From positions 1 to 49,310 of the forward strand of contig DDPE01000018.1 of NCBI GenBank assembly GCA_002342035.1: 49,310 bases of DNA. The letters run 5' to 3'. Source of the stretch: Asticcacaulis sp. UBA2476 (GTDB lineage Bacteria > Pseudomonadota > Alphaproteobacteria > Caulobacterales > Caulobacteraceae). The notes beneath the pieces are model-generated. The model saw only the letters and a list, made by a program, of their open reading frames with translations. It was not told the DNA's origin and ran no database searches. Position numbers and translations under genes: made by a program. Below, piece after piece: positions 1-6,356 of the stretch. Positions within the stretch are counted from its first letter, which is position 1; the number at the start of each line of letters is the position of its first letter.

Positions 1-1
1 G

Positions 2-163
2 CCCACCCCGGCCCAACGCGCGCTTGGCCTGTGGCTGGATCAGGCCCGCGCCCGCCTGTTGATTGATACGACCACCCGCCGCGCCCAAGAGACCGCCCTT
101 AAGCAATTGTCCGCGACCGCGCCGCAAACCTCAGCAGCCGCAATCCCCGGAGGAAGCCTGTGA
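2..163 (+). CDS. Mitofilin-like (COG4223/HemX-type) membrane protein, C-terminal end only
   Basis: The open frame enters from the left edge and stops at TGA 161-163. Only about 53 residues are visible. They are helical and Ala/Arg/Gln-rich (LWLDQARARLLID, RAQETALKQL) and end in a low-complexity tail. Proteins with a mitofilin-like periplasmic coiled coil commonly lie directly upstream of hemY in alphaproteobacteria, next to hemC/hemD, and this tail fits that family. The stop overlaps the next gene's GTG start (GTGA), which points to translational coupling with hemY. The assignment rests mostly on context because so little sequence is visible. Confidence 0.6.
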   Translation, partial: PTPAQRALGLWLDQARARLLIDTTTRRAQETALKQLSATAPQTSAAAIPGGSL

Positions 164-1692
164 TCAGAACTTTTCTCATTCTTCTGGCCATTACGGTACT
201 GGTGACCCTGGGGATCGGGGCGGCAGGCGAAGCCGGGACGGCCAGCCTGATCTGGATGGGCTACCGCGTCGATACGTCCGCGACCGCCGCCATTATCCTG
301 ATCGGCTTTCTGGCCCTGACCGCCGTCTGCTTCTGGAATCTGGCCCTGTGGCTGTCGCGCTCCCCTCAGCGTCAGGCCCGTGCAAAAGCTGAAGCCCGCC
401 GCCGTCAGGCCGATGATACCTTAAGCAAGGGCTTTGTCGCTATTGCCGCCGGTGACGGTGCCGAAGCCCGCCGCCATGCCGTCAAGGCTATTGATCTCAG
501 TGACAATGTGCCTCTGGTGCGGGTCTTAGGGGCGCTGGCTGCCGAAACCGCTCAGGACGATGTCGCCACCAAGGCCGCCTATTCGGCCATGCAGAGCGTG
601 CCGGAACTGAAACTGGCGGGCCTCAAAGGCCTGATGACCTTGGCGCAAAAGCAGGGCGACCGGATTGAGGCCATTCGCCTCGCCGAAGAGGCCTACAGTC
701 AGACGAAACCGGCTATGTGGGCCTTCCGCACCCTGTTTGAAGCCCGCCTGACCGCCGGGGAGTGGGCCGAAGCGCTTGACCTGATCGAAGGTGCTCTGGG
801 CCGTAAGCTGATCTCACCGATCTATGCCGAACGGGCGCGCGCCTCACTAATGGCCGCGTCGGCGGCCCGCATGGAAACGGCGGCGGATACCGCCACGCGC
901 GAGCAGGCGCTTGATTACGCCGTGCGCGCCGCCAAGCTTCAGCCGCAGTTCGCCCCCGCCGCTATCATGGCGGGCCGTCTGCTGGCCGCCCACAATAAGC
1001 TGGGTCGGGCCGAAGATGTGCTTGAGGCCGCCTATGCCGCTCAGCCCCATCCGGCGATCTGGCTGGCTTACCGCGATCTGGTCAATGACGAAACCCCGCG
1101 TGACCGTGCCCGCCGTCTGCAAGGGCTGGTCGACCGCAATCCCGGCCACCGCGAAAGCCGCCTGCTTAACTTAGAGCGCGCCCTGATGACCCACACCAAG
1201 GCCGACATCCGCACGGCCATGGCAGCCTTAGAGCCTGATCTGGCCGAAGAGGTGGTGACCCGCCGGGTGTGCGGCCTGATGGCTAAGGCGTGCCTGGGGC
1301 TTCAGGACATGGACGGGGCGCGTAACTGGGTCGCCAGGGCGTCACTGGTTAAGGCCGAGCCGGACTGGTCCGACCTTGACCCAGAGGGTAAGGCCTTTGC
1401 CTATTCGCCCGCTGACTGGGCGCAACTGGTGTTAAGCTATGCCGAAAAAGGCACACTGGTGCATCCACGGTTTGAGCGGGATGAGCGCACCCTGTCGGAA
1501 CTGCCCGATCTGGTGTCGCGCTACATGCCGTCCATGCCGTTCGTCAAGGCGGCGCAAAAGGCGGCGACCTTCGTGCCCCTGCCTGATGATCCGGGCATCT
1601 ATGATGACGCCCTGCGCGGCGATGAGGCTGATGCGCCGCCGGTGCCTGCCCCCAAACCGCGCGCGAAACGGGCAACTACCAAAACCAAATAA
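160..1692 (+). CDS. hemY: HemY-like membrane protein with TPR-type repeats
   Basis: This 510-aa protein has two hydrophobic segments near the N-terminus (about residues 4-24 and 42-64), then an Arg/Lys-rich stretch and a long Ala-rich helical region with TPR-like repeats. That is the HemY_N plus TPR architecture of the heme-cluster HemY protein, which sits in the inner membrane; it is distinct from protoporphyrinogen oxidase HemY of Gram-positives. The C-terminus is basic and Pro-rich. The GTG start at 160 has a good GGAGGA Shine-Dalgarno at 149-154 and overlaps the upstream stop by two bases. A strong terminator follows at 1750. The biochemical role of this family is not settled; it is probably an assembly or scaffolding factor for tetrapyrrole enzymes. 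Confidence 0.88.
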   Translation: MIRTFLILLAITVLVTLGIGAAGEAGTASLIWMGYRVDTSATAAIILIGFLALTAVCFWNLALWLSRSPQRQARAKAEARRRQADDTLSKGFVAIAAGDGAEARRHAVKAIDLSDNVPLVRVLGALAAETAQDDVATKAAYSAMQSVPELKLAGLKGLMTLAQKQGDRIEAIRLAEEAYSQTKPAMWAFRTLFEARLTAGEWAEALDLIEGALGRKLISPIYAERARASLMAASAARMETAADTATREQALDYAVRAAKLQPQFAPAAIMAGRLLAAHNKLGRAEDVLEAAYAAQPHPAIWLAYRDLVNDETPRDRARRLQGLVDRNPGHRESRLLNLERALMTHTKADIRTAMAALEPDLAEEVVTRRVCGLMAKACLGLQDMDGARNWVARASLVKAEPDWSDLDPEGKAFAYSPADWAQLVLSYAEKGTLVHPRFERDERTLSELPDLVSRYMPSMPFVKAAQKAATFVPLPDDPGIYDDALRGDEADAPPVPAPKPRAKRATTKTK

Positions 1693-1749
1693 GAAATCCC
1701 AATAAAAATGAGCGTTGCGGCCTTGGCAAAGACCGCCGTCATGTGTAAA

Positions 1750-1785
1750 GAAACGCCCCTGTCGACCGGCCGGGGCGTTTCTTTT
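1750..1785 (+). terminator. Rho-independent terminator after hemY
   Basis: A perfect 10-bp inverted repeat, GAAACGCCCC (1750-1759) with GGGGCGTTTC (1772-1781), encloses a 12-nt loop and runs into TTTTATT. It closes the hem operon before the tRNA region. Confidence 0.9.
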
Positions 1786-1805
1786 ATTCCCCGCCTGCAC
1801 AGTGT

Positions 1806-1844
1806 GCCGCATTAGCTCAGCTGGTAGAGCACCGCATTCGTAAT
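1806..1844 (+). pseudogene. Solo 5' half of tRNA-Thr(CGT)
   Basis: These 39 nt are identical to the first 39 nt of the intact tRNA at 1939 (acceptor 5' strand, D arm and anticodon arm through TTCGTAAT). Identity stops exactly in the anticodon loop/3' stem, where the integration core of the neighbouring element also begins. There is no T arm or 3' acceptor strand, so it cannot make a tRNA. It is best read as a truncated tRNA left by an integration or recombination event. Confidence 0.85.
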
Positions 1845-1938
1845 TAGCGGGTCTGATTACGAAAAATGTGCAAAAACAACGGGCTAGACAGCGCGTTGAA
1901 AAGTTAGTAGGGCATTAGTAGTGCCCATTGAAAATTGG
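1845..1938. other. Integration scar between the half tRNA and the intact tRNA
   Basis: This 94-nt spacer has no open frame of note. It begins with an inverted copy of the tRNA core: TTCGTAAT at 1837-1844 and ATTACGAA at 1856-1863. It also carries TTAGTAGGG at 1904-1912 followed by TTAGTAG at 1915-1921. The same tandem TTAGTAGGG motif lies near the right end of the integrated element (11610-11629), so this spacer looks like the end of a related element. A small GGGCA/TGCCC hairpin (1910-1926) overlaps the second repeat. Confidence 0.55.
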
Positions 1939-2014
1939 GCCGCATTAGCTCAGCTGGTAGAGCACCGCATTCGTAATGCGGGGGTCAGGTGTTCGAGTCA
2001 CCTATGCGGCACCA
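1939..2014 (+). tRNA. tRNA-Thr (anticodon CGT)
   Basis: This is a complete cloverleaf. The 7-bp acceptor stem is GCCGCAT (1939-1945) with ATGCGGC (2004-2010), followed by A and an encoded CCA. The D arm reads TAGCTCAGCTGGTAGAGCA. The anticodon stem CCGCA/TGCGG holds the loop TTCGTAA, with anticodon CGT for threonine codon ACG. The T arm contains the GTTCGAGTC loop. From position 1969 onward the sequence is repeated at 11749, so its 3' part was probably supplied by the integrated element, which keeps the tRNA intact. Confidence 0.96.
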
Positions 2015-2027
2015 TTCAGTTTTCTAA
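1969..2027. repeat. Left attachment-site repeat (attL) of the tRNA-Thr element
   Basis: These 59 nt are identical to 11749-11807 and run from ATTCGTAAT in the anticodon arm through the tRNA 3' end to CAGTTTTCTAA. Similarity continues for about eight more bases with one mismatch. Crossover in the anticodon loop is typical of tyrosine integrases that target tRNA genes. Confidence 0.92.
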
Positions 2028-2261
2028 TCATTCAATGCATTCGGAATGAACAGATTTATCCGGCTTTTTGGCCCTCAGGCGACATGGGCACCTATTTGAA
2101 GGTCTCCAGAAGCGGAAGTGAGGGGTTCTTCGTCTGCCTTCGCATTGACCCATTGCGGGCAAAGACATCAAACATTCGATGCATCGCAGCGAGGTTACGC
2201 CCAGAACTTGCAATCTCTTCCTGATCCATCACTATGCGAATCCTACAGAGTGGAGGGAGAG

Positions 2262-3167
2262 TTGATTGCGACCGTTGGGCCTTGGGCCAGAGACAAGCTG
2301 GATAAGCTTGGGAGATATCTCGAATATTACACGACAGTGCTCAAGAAGCAGAAATGGCGCACCATCTACGTTGATGCTTTTGCTGGCGGTGGGGTCGCAG
2401 CTGTTCGAAAACGCCCGACAACCGGCGTCCCATTGCTCGACGAGGTGGTTGATGTCGAGCCTGATCAAGTCGAATTCTTGGATGGCTCCCCGCGGGTTGC
2501 TCTCGAACTAAACAATCCCTTTTCTCGTTATGTATTCATCGAACCGGATCCTAAGCGGGTCGCCGAACTGGAGCAGCTTGTAGCCGACTATGGCGACACG
2601 CGAACGATCAACGTTCTCAAAATGGAGGCGGCCGATGGAATTCGCTGGGTTGTCGGTAGAAATATCACCAAGAAAACACATCGGGGGGTGGCATTTCTGG
2701 ACCCATTCGGTGCGTGTCTGGAATGGGAAAGTGTGGAGGCGCTTGCGAAGTTAGGCATGTTCGAAGTTGTGATCAACTTTGCGCTCAACATGGCTATTCA
2801 GCGGATGCTGCCCAATGATGCCAATATACAACAGAGCTGGTCAGATACTCTCGATCGCTATTTCGGAACCCACGCCTGGTTTGACGAAGTGTACTTCAGA
2901 GAGACTGGCCTTTTCGGTGATGGAGTTCTGAAAAAGCGAGACGATTACTCGGACCGCCTACTCGGTCTATATCGCAGACGGCTGGAAAGCGCATTTGGAT
3001 TTGTTTCGATGCCCAGGCTAATTCGAAATACCCGAAACGTACCGCTTTATTATCTGCTTTGGGCTGGGCCGCACAAAAAGGGACAGGAAGGGGCGAACTA
3101 CGTTCTACAAATAGGGGAGAAGCTCACAAAGGCACAAAAGCAGGGAACATCCGTTGTGGCTCAGTGA
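2262..3167 (+). CDS. tcmP: Three-Cys-motif partner protein (TcmP family)
   Basis: The sequence matches the TcmP pattern as I know it: an N-terminal GPWARDKLDKLGRYLEYY segment, then RTIYVDAFAGGG, a FIEPDPKR segment and FLDPFG with a following W-E-S motif. The DAFAGGG and FIEPD motifs resemble the cofactor loop of Rossmann methyltransferases, but activity is unproven. TcmP proteins are usually encoded beside a Gp37/Gp68 (DUF5131) protein carrying a three-Cys motif; none is visible here. The TTG start at 2262 is chosen because GGAGG (2252-2256) lies five bases upstream and the conserved region begins just after it. A longer frame from 2118 adds 48 residues that do not look conserved. The 3' end overlaps the convergent small gene by 7 bp. 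Confidence 0.8.
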   Translation: MIATVGPWARDKLDKLGRYLEYYTTVLKKQKWRTIYVDAFAGGGVAAVRKRPTTGVPLLDEVVDVEPDQVEFLDGSPRVALELNNPFSRYVFIEPDPKRVAELEQLVADYGDTRTINVLKMEAADGIRWVVGRNITKKTHRGVAFLDPFGACLEWESVEALAKLGMFEVVINFALNMAIQRMLPNDANIQQSWSDTLDRYFGTHAWFDEVYFRETGLFGDGVLKKRDDYSDRLLGLYRRRLESAFGFVSMPRLIRNTRNVPLYYLLWAGPHKKGQEGANYVLQIGEKLTKAQKQGTSVVAQ

Positions 3168-3528
3168 GGCACATCGGCACGTCCGAAGCCCGGCATGTGA
3201 AAAAATGTCTTTTGCGGTTCGAGCTGGATAAAGTCTGTTGCCTTGATCATGTTGGCTGCTCGGCGTCGCCCTCCGCCGATTGTTAATATCTTTAGCTCGG
3301 GATTGTTTAGCAAAGAGACGTGGATGTCCGATGCATGGGCAGGGGTGTGCTTGTACACGCTTTCGTAAAAATCGATTATCGGCATTGTCCGCCCCTGTGA
3401 AGACACAAGCCTCGGAATGTCGGTCAACAACTGTTCGGACGCTATCGAACGAGCGGGGTCGTCGAACAGATATCGAACACCAATTTAAAGGCCGTCTCGT
3501 TCAATTGATTGTCGCTATCAGAGGTCAT
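3161..3528 (-). pseudogene. Unknown small gene, apparently frameshifted
   Basis: On the minus strand an ATG at 3528 overlaps the stop of the AlpA-like gene (ATGA), giving MTSDSDNQLNETAFKLVFDI before an early stop at 3442-3444. Another frame then continues as LFDDPARSIASEQLL and on through PELKILTIGGGRRRAANM to a stop at 3161. The second frame has no good start codon or ribosome site (TTG-TTG at 3430), and the two halves read naturally as one protein of about 120 residues joined near 3470. A recent frameshift, a sequencing error or programmed frameshifting could explain it. I do not recognise the family. Confidence 0.5.
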
Positions 3529-3734
3529 TTCGTACCTCCGATACAAGGCGTGACGCGGTGGGTGTTGATCCACTGCTCCAGCGCTTCCAATTCGTAGCGT
3601 ACTGCGCGACCGTGGCGCACGAAGACCGGGCCTGCGCCCTCCCAACGCTTACGTTCAAGCCAAGCTTTTGAAACCCCGAGGATTTTAGCGGCCTCGATAG
3701 TATGGAGGAGTTTCGGGATAGGTTTGATATGCAT
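3525..3734 (-). CDS. AlpA/excisionase-like helix-turn-helix protein
   Basis: This 69-aa protein has a MerR/AlpA-type helix-turn-helix: LHTIEAAKILGVSKAWLERK followed by a wing-like GAGPVFVRHGRAVRYELEAL. It belongs to the HTH_17 class found as AlpA regulators and recombination directionality factors next to P4-type integrases. The ATG at 3734 is preceded by AAGGAAG. Its stop overlaps the ATG of the next small gene, so the two are translationally coupled. The likely role is control of excision or transcription of the integrase; direct evidence is lacking. Confidence 0.78.
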   Translation of the reverse strand: MHIKPIPKLLHTIEAAKILGVSKAWLERKRWEGAGPVFVRHGRAVRYELEALEQWINTHRVTPCIGGTK

Positions 3735-3830
3735 AAATGCTTCCTTAGTTAGGTGAGTGGAAGCACCTCTATTTACACATATTTTTCGCTAATTGTTGCT
3801 GACTTTATATACACTTCTCAGCAAAATGGA

Positions 3831-4385
3831 TCACTCTGATGGGTTAAATGGAACCCCAAATTTTTCTAGAATCTCTTCCAGCAGATGCAATCCATATTTT
3901 TGGAGCATATCTATGTCTTCGATTTGCTTGCGCTCTTCCTCGCTTAAGATTGAATAGTCTTCGTAATGCTTAACAAATGCGACCCTGATCTCATTTGCCG
4001 CACGTTTCAGCTCAGCACCTTGGTAAAAGCCACTTGCAGCTTTGGTCGCTAACGCGGAAAGTGAATCAGTCTTTCGCCGCGTCCCTTGGGCAACTGCACA
4101 TAACTGGGCTTCATACATTTGAGTCATAACATTTAATATGTAGGTGTCATCTCGTGCATTCGATCTTAAGTCAGGGGATACACCCTCGATCGCATCGTAG
4201 GCTTTCGTAAGTCGCTTACCCACCGTATCTGGGTGTTTTTTATGCAATTTTTCCCTTATCAATCCAAGCAAGACGAGTTCTAAAAAGTCACGATTTCCCA
4301 CACGCTGCCTTAATGAATCAAATGATCCATAAGTAGTCTTGAACTCCTCAAGCCGTTTTTCAAAAAGCTCAAAATTTTCACGCAT
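3831..4385 (-). CDS. Hypothetical 184-aa alpha-helical protein coupled to the integrase
   Basis: The protein is charged and helical, with no signal peptide or membrane segment. It begins MRENFELFEKRLEEFKTTYG and contains SEEERKQIEDIDMLQKYGL near the end; parts could form coiled coil. Its ATG lies inside the last codons of the integrase gene (8-nt overlap), so it is probably translated with it. Base composition is AT-rich like the rest of the element. I do not recognise a family. The position suggests an accessory factor for integration or an unrelated cargo gene. Confidence 0.7.
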   Translation of the reverse strand: MRENFELFEKRLEEFKTTYGSFDSLRQRVGNRDFLELVLLGLIREKLHKKHPDTVGKRLTKAYDAIEGVSPDLRSNARDDTYILNVMTQMYEAQLCAVAQGTRRKTDSLSALATKAASGFYQGAELKRAANEIRVAFVKHYEDYSILSEEERKQIEDIDMLQKYGLHLLEEILEKFGVPFNPSE

Positions 4386-5535
4386 TTGCCAACTCCAATA
4401 TCTGCTGGGCCACCTTTTCCACCGGCTTACGCAACCGCTCGACGTCCATCACGATATATCCGCCGGTAACATCGCTATCAGACCGATGATTGAGCAGCCG
4501 CTTGAGAGCATAATGCGGTACATCCATACTTTCGGCAACCGTGACGAACGTGCGCCGCAGGTCGTGGAGCGTAAAGGCAATGCCCGAAGCCTTTTGCACC
4601 CGGCCATAAAACCGCTTGGTTTCCACCAAGTGTCCTGTCCGGCCATCACCTGGAAATACCCAATCCTCGTCCGGCATTTCCTCACGGCGGGTCAGCAGCA
4701 TCTCATACAGGAAATTCGACAGCGGCAATTGCAGGGGGTCGCCGTTCTTGGTTTGGGGGACAGTCAGGATACGGCCCTCCAGATCGATATATTCCCACCG
4801 GAGCTTAGCAATTTCTGACCGGCGCATCCCAGTCATCAAGGCCATCACAAGGAAATCACGCACATGACCGCCCTCCTGATGCACAGCCTTCCACCAGTTC
4901 GGTAGACCGTGTGCCGGGATGACGCTACGGCGGCGGCGCTCTTTATTCCAAGCCCGCGCCTGTGACAGGATCATCACCGGGTTCGGCGGCAGATCATCAT
5001 GCGTAGCCGAGGTGAAATTATAGACCGACCGGAGATGTCGCATAACATTATTGGCGGTGTATTTGCCATTGGTCTCGCTTATGGTCTTGTGCATATCAAG
5101 CACCATTCTGCGGCTAATATCGATTATGGGAAGCTTTGCCCACGCCTTTAGATAAAGATCGATTGTACGCTCGTAATTAGGTTTGCTGGATGGAGATAGA
5201 TCGCGTCGGTCGAAAAATTCGTCGAAGGCGGCGCGAAGGGTGAGATCAGCCCCTGCGATTTCTTTAGCCCGACGGTTTAGATCGTTACCACTGGCCATTT
5301 CACTCAGCAAAGCCATAGCCTGCTTGCGAGCAGCTTCTGGCGTCCAATCGCCGTATGGACCGATAGTTGCGCGGACGGTCCGACGTCGCACCTGCCTCTC
5401 AACGAAGAACACTTTTGTTTTTGTGCCGACCCGAAGGCCTAAGCCGGACAGGTCGGTATCTCTATAAAAAACTTGCCCCCGCTCAGGCGGGACTATGGCG
5501 TCAATGGTGCGTTTGGATAAACGGATATTTGGCAT
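4378..5535 (-). CDS. int: P4-type tyrosine site-specific integrase
   Basis: The protein is 385 aa. The N-terminal DUF4102-type arm-binding domain includes LSGLGLRVGTKTKVFFVERQ. A core-binding domain covers about residues 105-200, and the catalytic domain follows. The catalytic set is visible: Arg238 in MTGMRRSEIAKLRW, a beta-hairpin Lys263, His324-x-x-Arg327 in TLHDLRRT, His350 in LLNHRSD and the nucleophile Tyr360 in TGGYI. The ATG at 5535 is preferred because GGAGG lies eight bases upstream; the longer TTG frame from 5550 would place that ribosome site inside the gene. It presumably drives recombination between the 59-bp repeats in tRNA-Thr. Confidence 0.95.
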   Translation of the reverse strand: MPNIRLSKRTIDAIVPPERGQVFYRDTDLSGLGLRVGTKTKVFFVERQVRRRTVRATIGPYGDWTPEAARKQAMALLSEMASGNDLNRRAKEIAGADLTLRAAFDEFFDRRDLSPSSKPNYERTIDLYLKAWAKLPIIDISRRMVLDMHKTISETNGKYTANNVMRHLRSVYNFTSATHDDLPPNPVMILSQARAWNKERRRRSVIPAHGLPNWWKAVHQEGGHVRDFLVMALMTGMRRSEIAKLRWEYIDLEGRILTVPQTKNGDPLQLPLSNFLYEMLLTRREEMPDEDWVFPGDGRTGHLVETKRFYGRVQKASGIAFTLHDLRRTFVTVAESMDVPHYALKRLLNHRSDSDVTGGYIVMDVERLRKPVEKVAQQILELANA

Positions 5536-5851
5536 TGGTTGAACCTCCAAGCCAACTCCATATAGCCCTATTTTTCAAAAAACATAGAGAATTCAGATGG
5601 GTAGAAAGGTATTCATTGAAGTTCATAGACGTTAAAAGTTGCAGAGCGCTTGATCCGTTGGATAGCTCCGTTCACGGCGGACTTGTCGATCAAAACAACC
5701 ACAGACATCATACCACAAGACTCTCATTATAACTGAGAGCCCATTGAGGAACTGGTCACAAAATGTCGACATGCAGCGACCGATTTAGTCCCAATAGACA
5801 TACAGACAATCTGCCGATCTCCAATTAGGCGCCACAATATAACGCGCCAGC
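5536..5851. other. Intergenic region upstream of the integrase
   Basis: No credible gene is seen in these 316 nt; the open frames crossing it lack ribosome sites. It should hold the integrase promoter, reading left, and the 3' end of the RHS/lipoprotein transcript. A short perfect inverted repeat, CTCTCA (5721-5726) with TGAGAG (5734-5739), is present but has no T-tract. Confidence 0.4.
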
Positions 5852-6346
5852 TCATTTGTGCTTAAATTCAAACGCCGGATTTCCACAACTGCGATCCGGC
5901 AGAGCCGAACTACCATCAGGAATTTCTTTCACATCCCAATTCTCGATTAGCTTAGAGTTAACATCTCGCTCAAACTGGAGAGCTTCGCTTTCACTACGAC
6001 CAGCAGTGTAACCTATCGCAATTTGATACTTTGCAAGGCCCAAATTACCTGCGGTCAAACCCAGACCATCCTTTCCCTCTACCCCTATATATATCACATC
6101 TTTGGAATCAACCGAATCCTTACCGCGGATATCATTTATACTTTCGGAAAAGCTTGTTGCTCCATCTATATAACTCATAGATTTAGATGATGCGATGCCT
6201 TTAAGCGTGTTCTTAAAGGCTCTTACACCATCTTCATTTTGCACACAGAGCTCCACCTGTTTAAAGGCATGCCCTTTATTAGTAGTACATCCGATCAAAG
6301 CCCCATACGAAAGACTGCAAAACACGAATAAAAATGAGAGCTTCAT
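5852..6346 (-). CDS. Small lipoprotein encoded directly downstream of the RHS gene
   Basis: The 164-aa protein has a lipoprotein signal (MKLSFLFVFCSLSYGALIGC), with the lipobox ending at the likely lipidated Cys. The mature part is polar, contains two or three further Cys residues and has no family I recognise. The ATG at 6346 lies 10 nt after the RHS stop, with AAGGATG as ribosome site; an upstream extension within the RHS gene is rejected because the signal peptide begins here. The position right after an RHS gene is where an immunity protein is expected, but it could equally be an assembly partner of the secreted RHS protein. Confidence 0.75.
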   Translation of the reverse strand: MKLSFLFVFCSLSYGALIGCTTNKGHAFKQVELCVQNEDGVRAFKNTLKGIASSKSMSYIDGATSFSESINDIRGKDSVDSKDVIYIGVEGKDGLGLTAGNLGLAKYQIAIGYTAGRSESEALQFERDVNSKLIENWDVKEIPDGSSALPDRSCGNPAFEFKHK

Positions 6347-6356
6347 AATAACATCC

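Noticed and set aside
5721..5739. CTCTCA/TGAGAG inverted repeat as a terminator
   Set aside because: The stem is only 6 bp and there is no T-tract on either strand.
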